From: Antarcticibacterium flavum
GTDB taxonomy: Bacteria; Bacteroidota; Bacteroidia; Flavobacteriales; Flavobacteriaceae
DNA: 64,000 nucleotides
Assembly: GCF_006159205.1 (NCBI RefSeq)
Contig: NZ_CP040812.1
Coordinates: 1,736,001-1,800,000, forward strand
Reading direction: 5' to 3'
Shown: positions 63,878 through 64,000 of the stretch, piece after piece
Layout: the number at the start of each line of letters is the position of its first letter
Position numbering within the stretch: position 1 is the first letter of the stretch
Notes under the pieces: model-generated
What the model was told of the DNA's origin: nothing
The model's input: only the letters and a program-made list of their open reading frames with translations
The model's database searches: none
Made by a program: the position numbers and the translations under genes

Positions 63878-64000
63878 TCACGTAGAAAGTGAGATGAATT
63901 CTGCCTGGAACAATGAAGAAAAATGTTTAAGCAATCGTTCTTCGACCTCCTTCATAGACACTTCCCTGCGTCCCAGTTCAACATTGAGAGATGTTACTGC
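63878..64000 (-). CDS. C-terminus of an unidentified leftward gene
   Basis: An open frame of 40 residues ending in TGA at 63878-63880, reading ELGRREVSMKEVEERLLKHF in its centre. The composition looks like real protein and it is convergent with the lipoprotein gene, 31 bp away. The family is not recognised; most of the gene lies outside the window. Confidence 0.5.
   Translation of the reverse strand, partial: AVTSLNVELGRREVSMKEVEERLLKHFSSLFQAEFISLST

Overview
The window reads as chromosome of a marine-type member of the Flavobacteriaceae (Bacteroidota), close in style to Gramella/Christiangramia, Salegentibacter or Zunongwangia; the genus is inferred, not proven. The support is: GldJ and PorV (gliding and type IX secretion proteins), a SusC/SusD pair, a Porin_10-type outer-membrane protein, the Bacteroidota promoter style (TTG, about 19-21 bp, TAnnTTTG), moderate to low GC, and an rrn operon in the order 16S-Ile-Ala-23S-5S.

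Layout. 1-3.9 kb: nucleotide metabolism, with obg-adk-hpt leftward and purK-purE rightward. 4.1-7.9 kb: an M3 peptidase, a sigma factor with a miniature zinc-type anti-sigma candidate, and a degenerate UbiA-like membrane protein. 8-10.9 kb: gcvP behind an operator-like dyad. 11-13.5 kb: an unusual trio of KAS III-like synthase, methyltransferase and glycosyltransferase, then a PafA-like phosphatase. 15.3-16.8 kb: an Mla-type lipid ABC transporter pair. 16.8-21.6 kb: leftward genes for a DUF389 protein, ManC, a SprT-like metalloprotein, an SDR and an M28 lipoprotein peptidase. 21.7-26.2 kb: pdhC, pdhA, cdd and porV leftward. 26.5-29.6 kb: gldJ and murF.

29.6-32.9 kb is an accessory region. It has a gene-poor stretch, a tRNA-Val(GAC), a complete-looking IS1380-family element with matching terminal inverted repeats, and two identical tRNA-Val(TAC) genes. 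The IS sits inside a valine tRNA cluster. 33-36 kb is a TonB/ExbD/ExbB energy module with folC. It is followed by an amino-acid dehydrogenase, anmK, an acyl-CoA dehydrogenase and gltB-gltD (ammonium assimilation).

46.2-47.7 kb is a gene-free field of direct repeats built from short perfect palindromes and two copies of a 160-bp nested-hairpin element. It lies just beyond two tandem terminators of the rrn operon (47.8-53.3 kb, leftward). The operon is preceded by three similar tandem promoters. The right end carries a porin-like protein, a SusD-SusC pair, rnhB coupled to a large lipoprotein, and the C-terminus of an unidentified leftward gene.

Most protein genes are ordinary housekeeping. The best second-look targets are the palindromic repeat field, the missing porU between porV and gldJ, the KAS III/methyltransferase/glycosyltransferase trio, the IS-split tRNA-Val cluster with a C33 tRNA, the three-promoter rrn array, and the dyads upstream of gltB and gcvP. 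No CRISPR array, prophage, integrase or recognisable defence system was seen.
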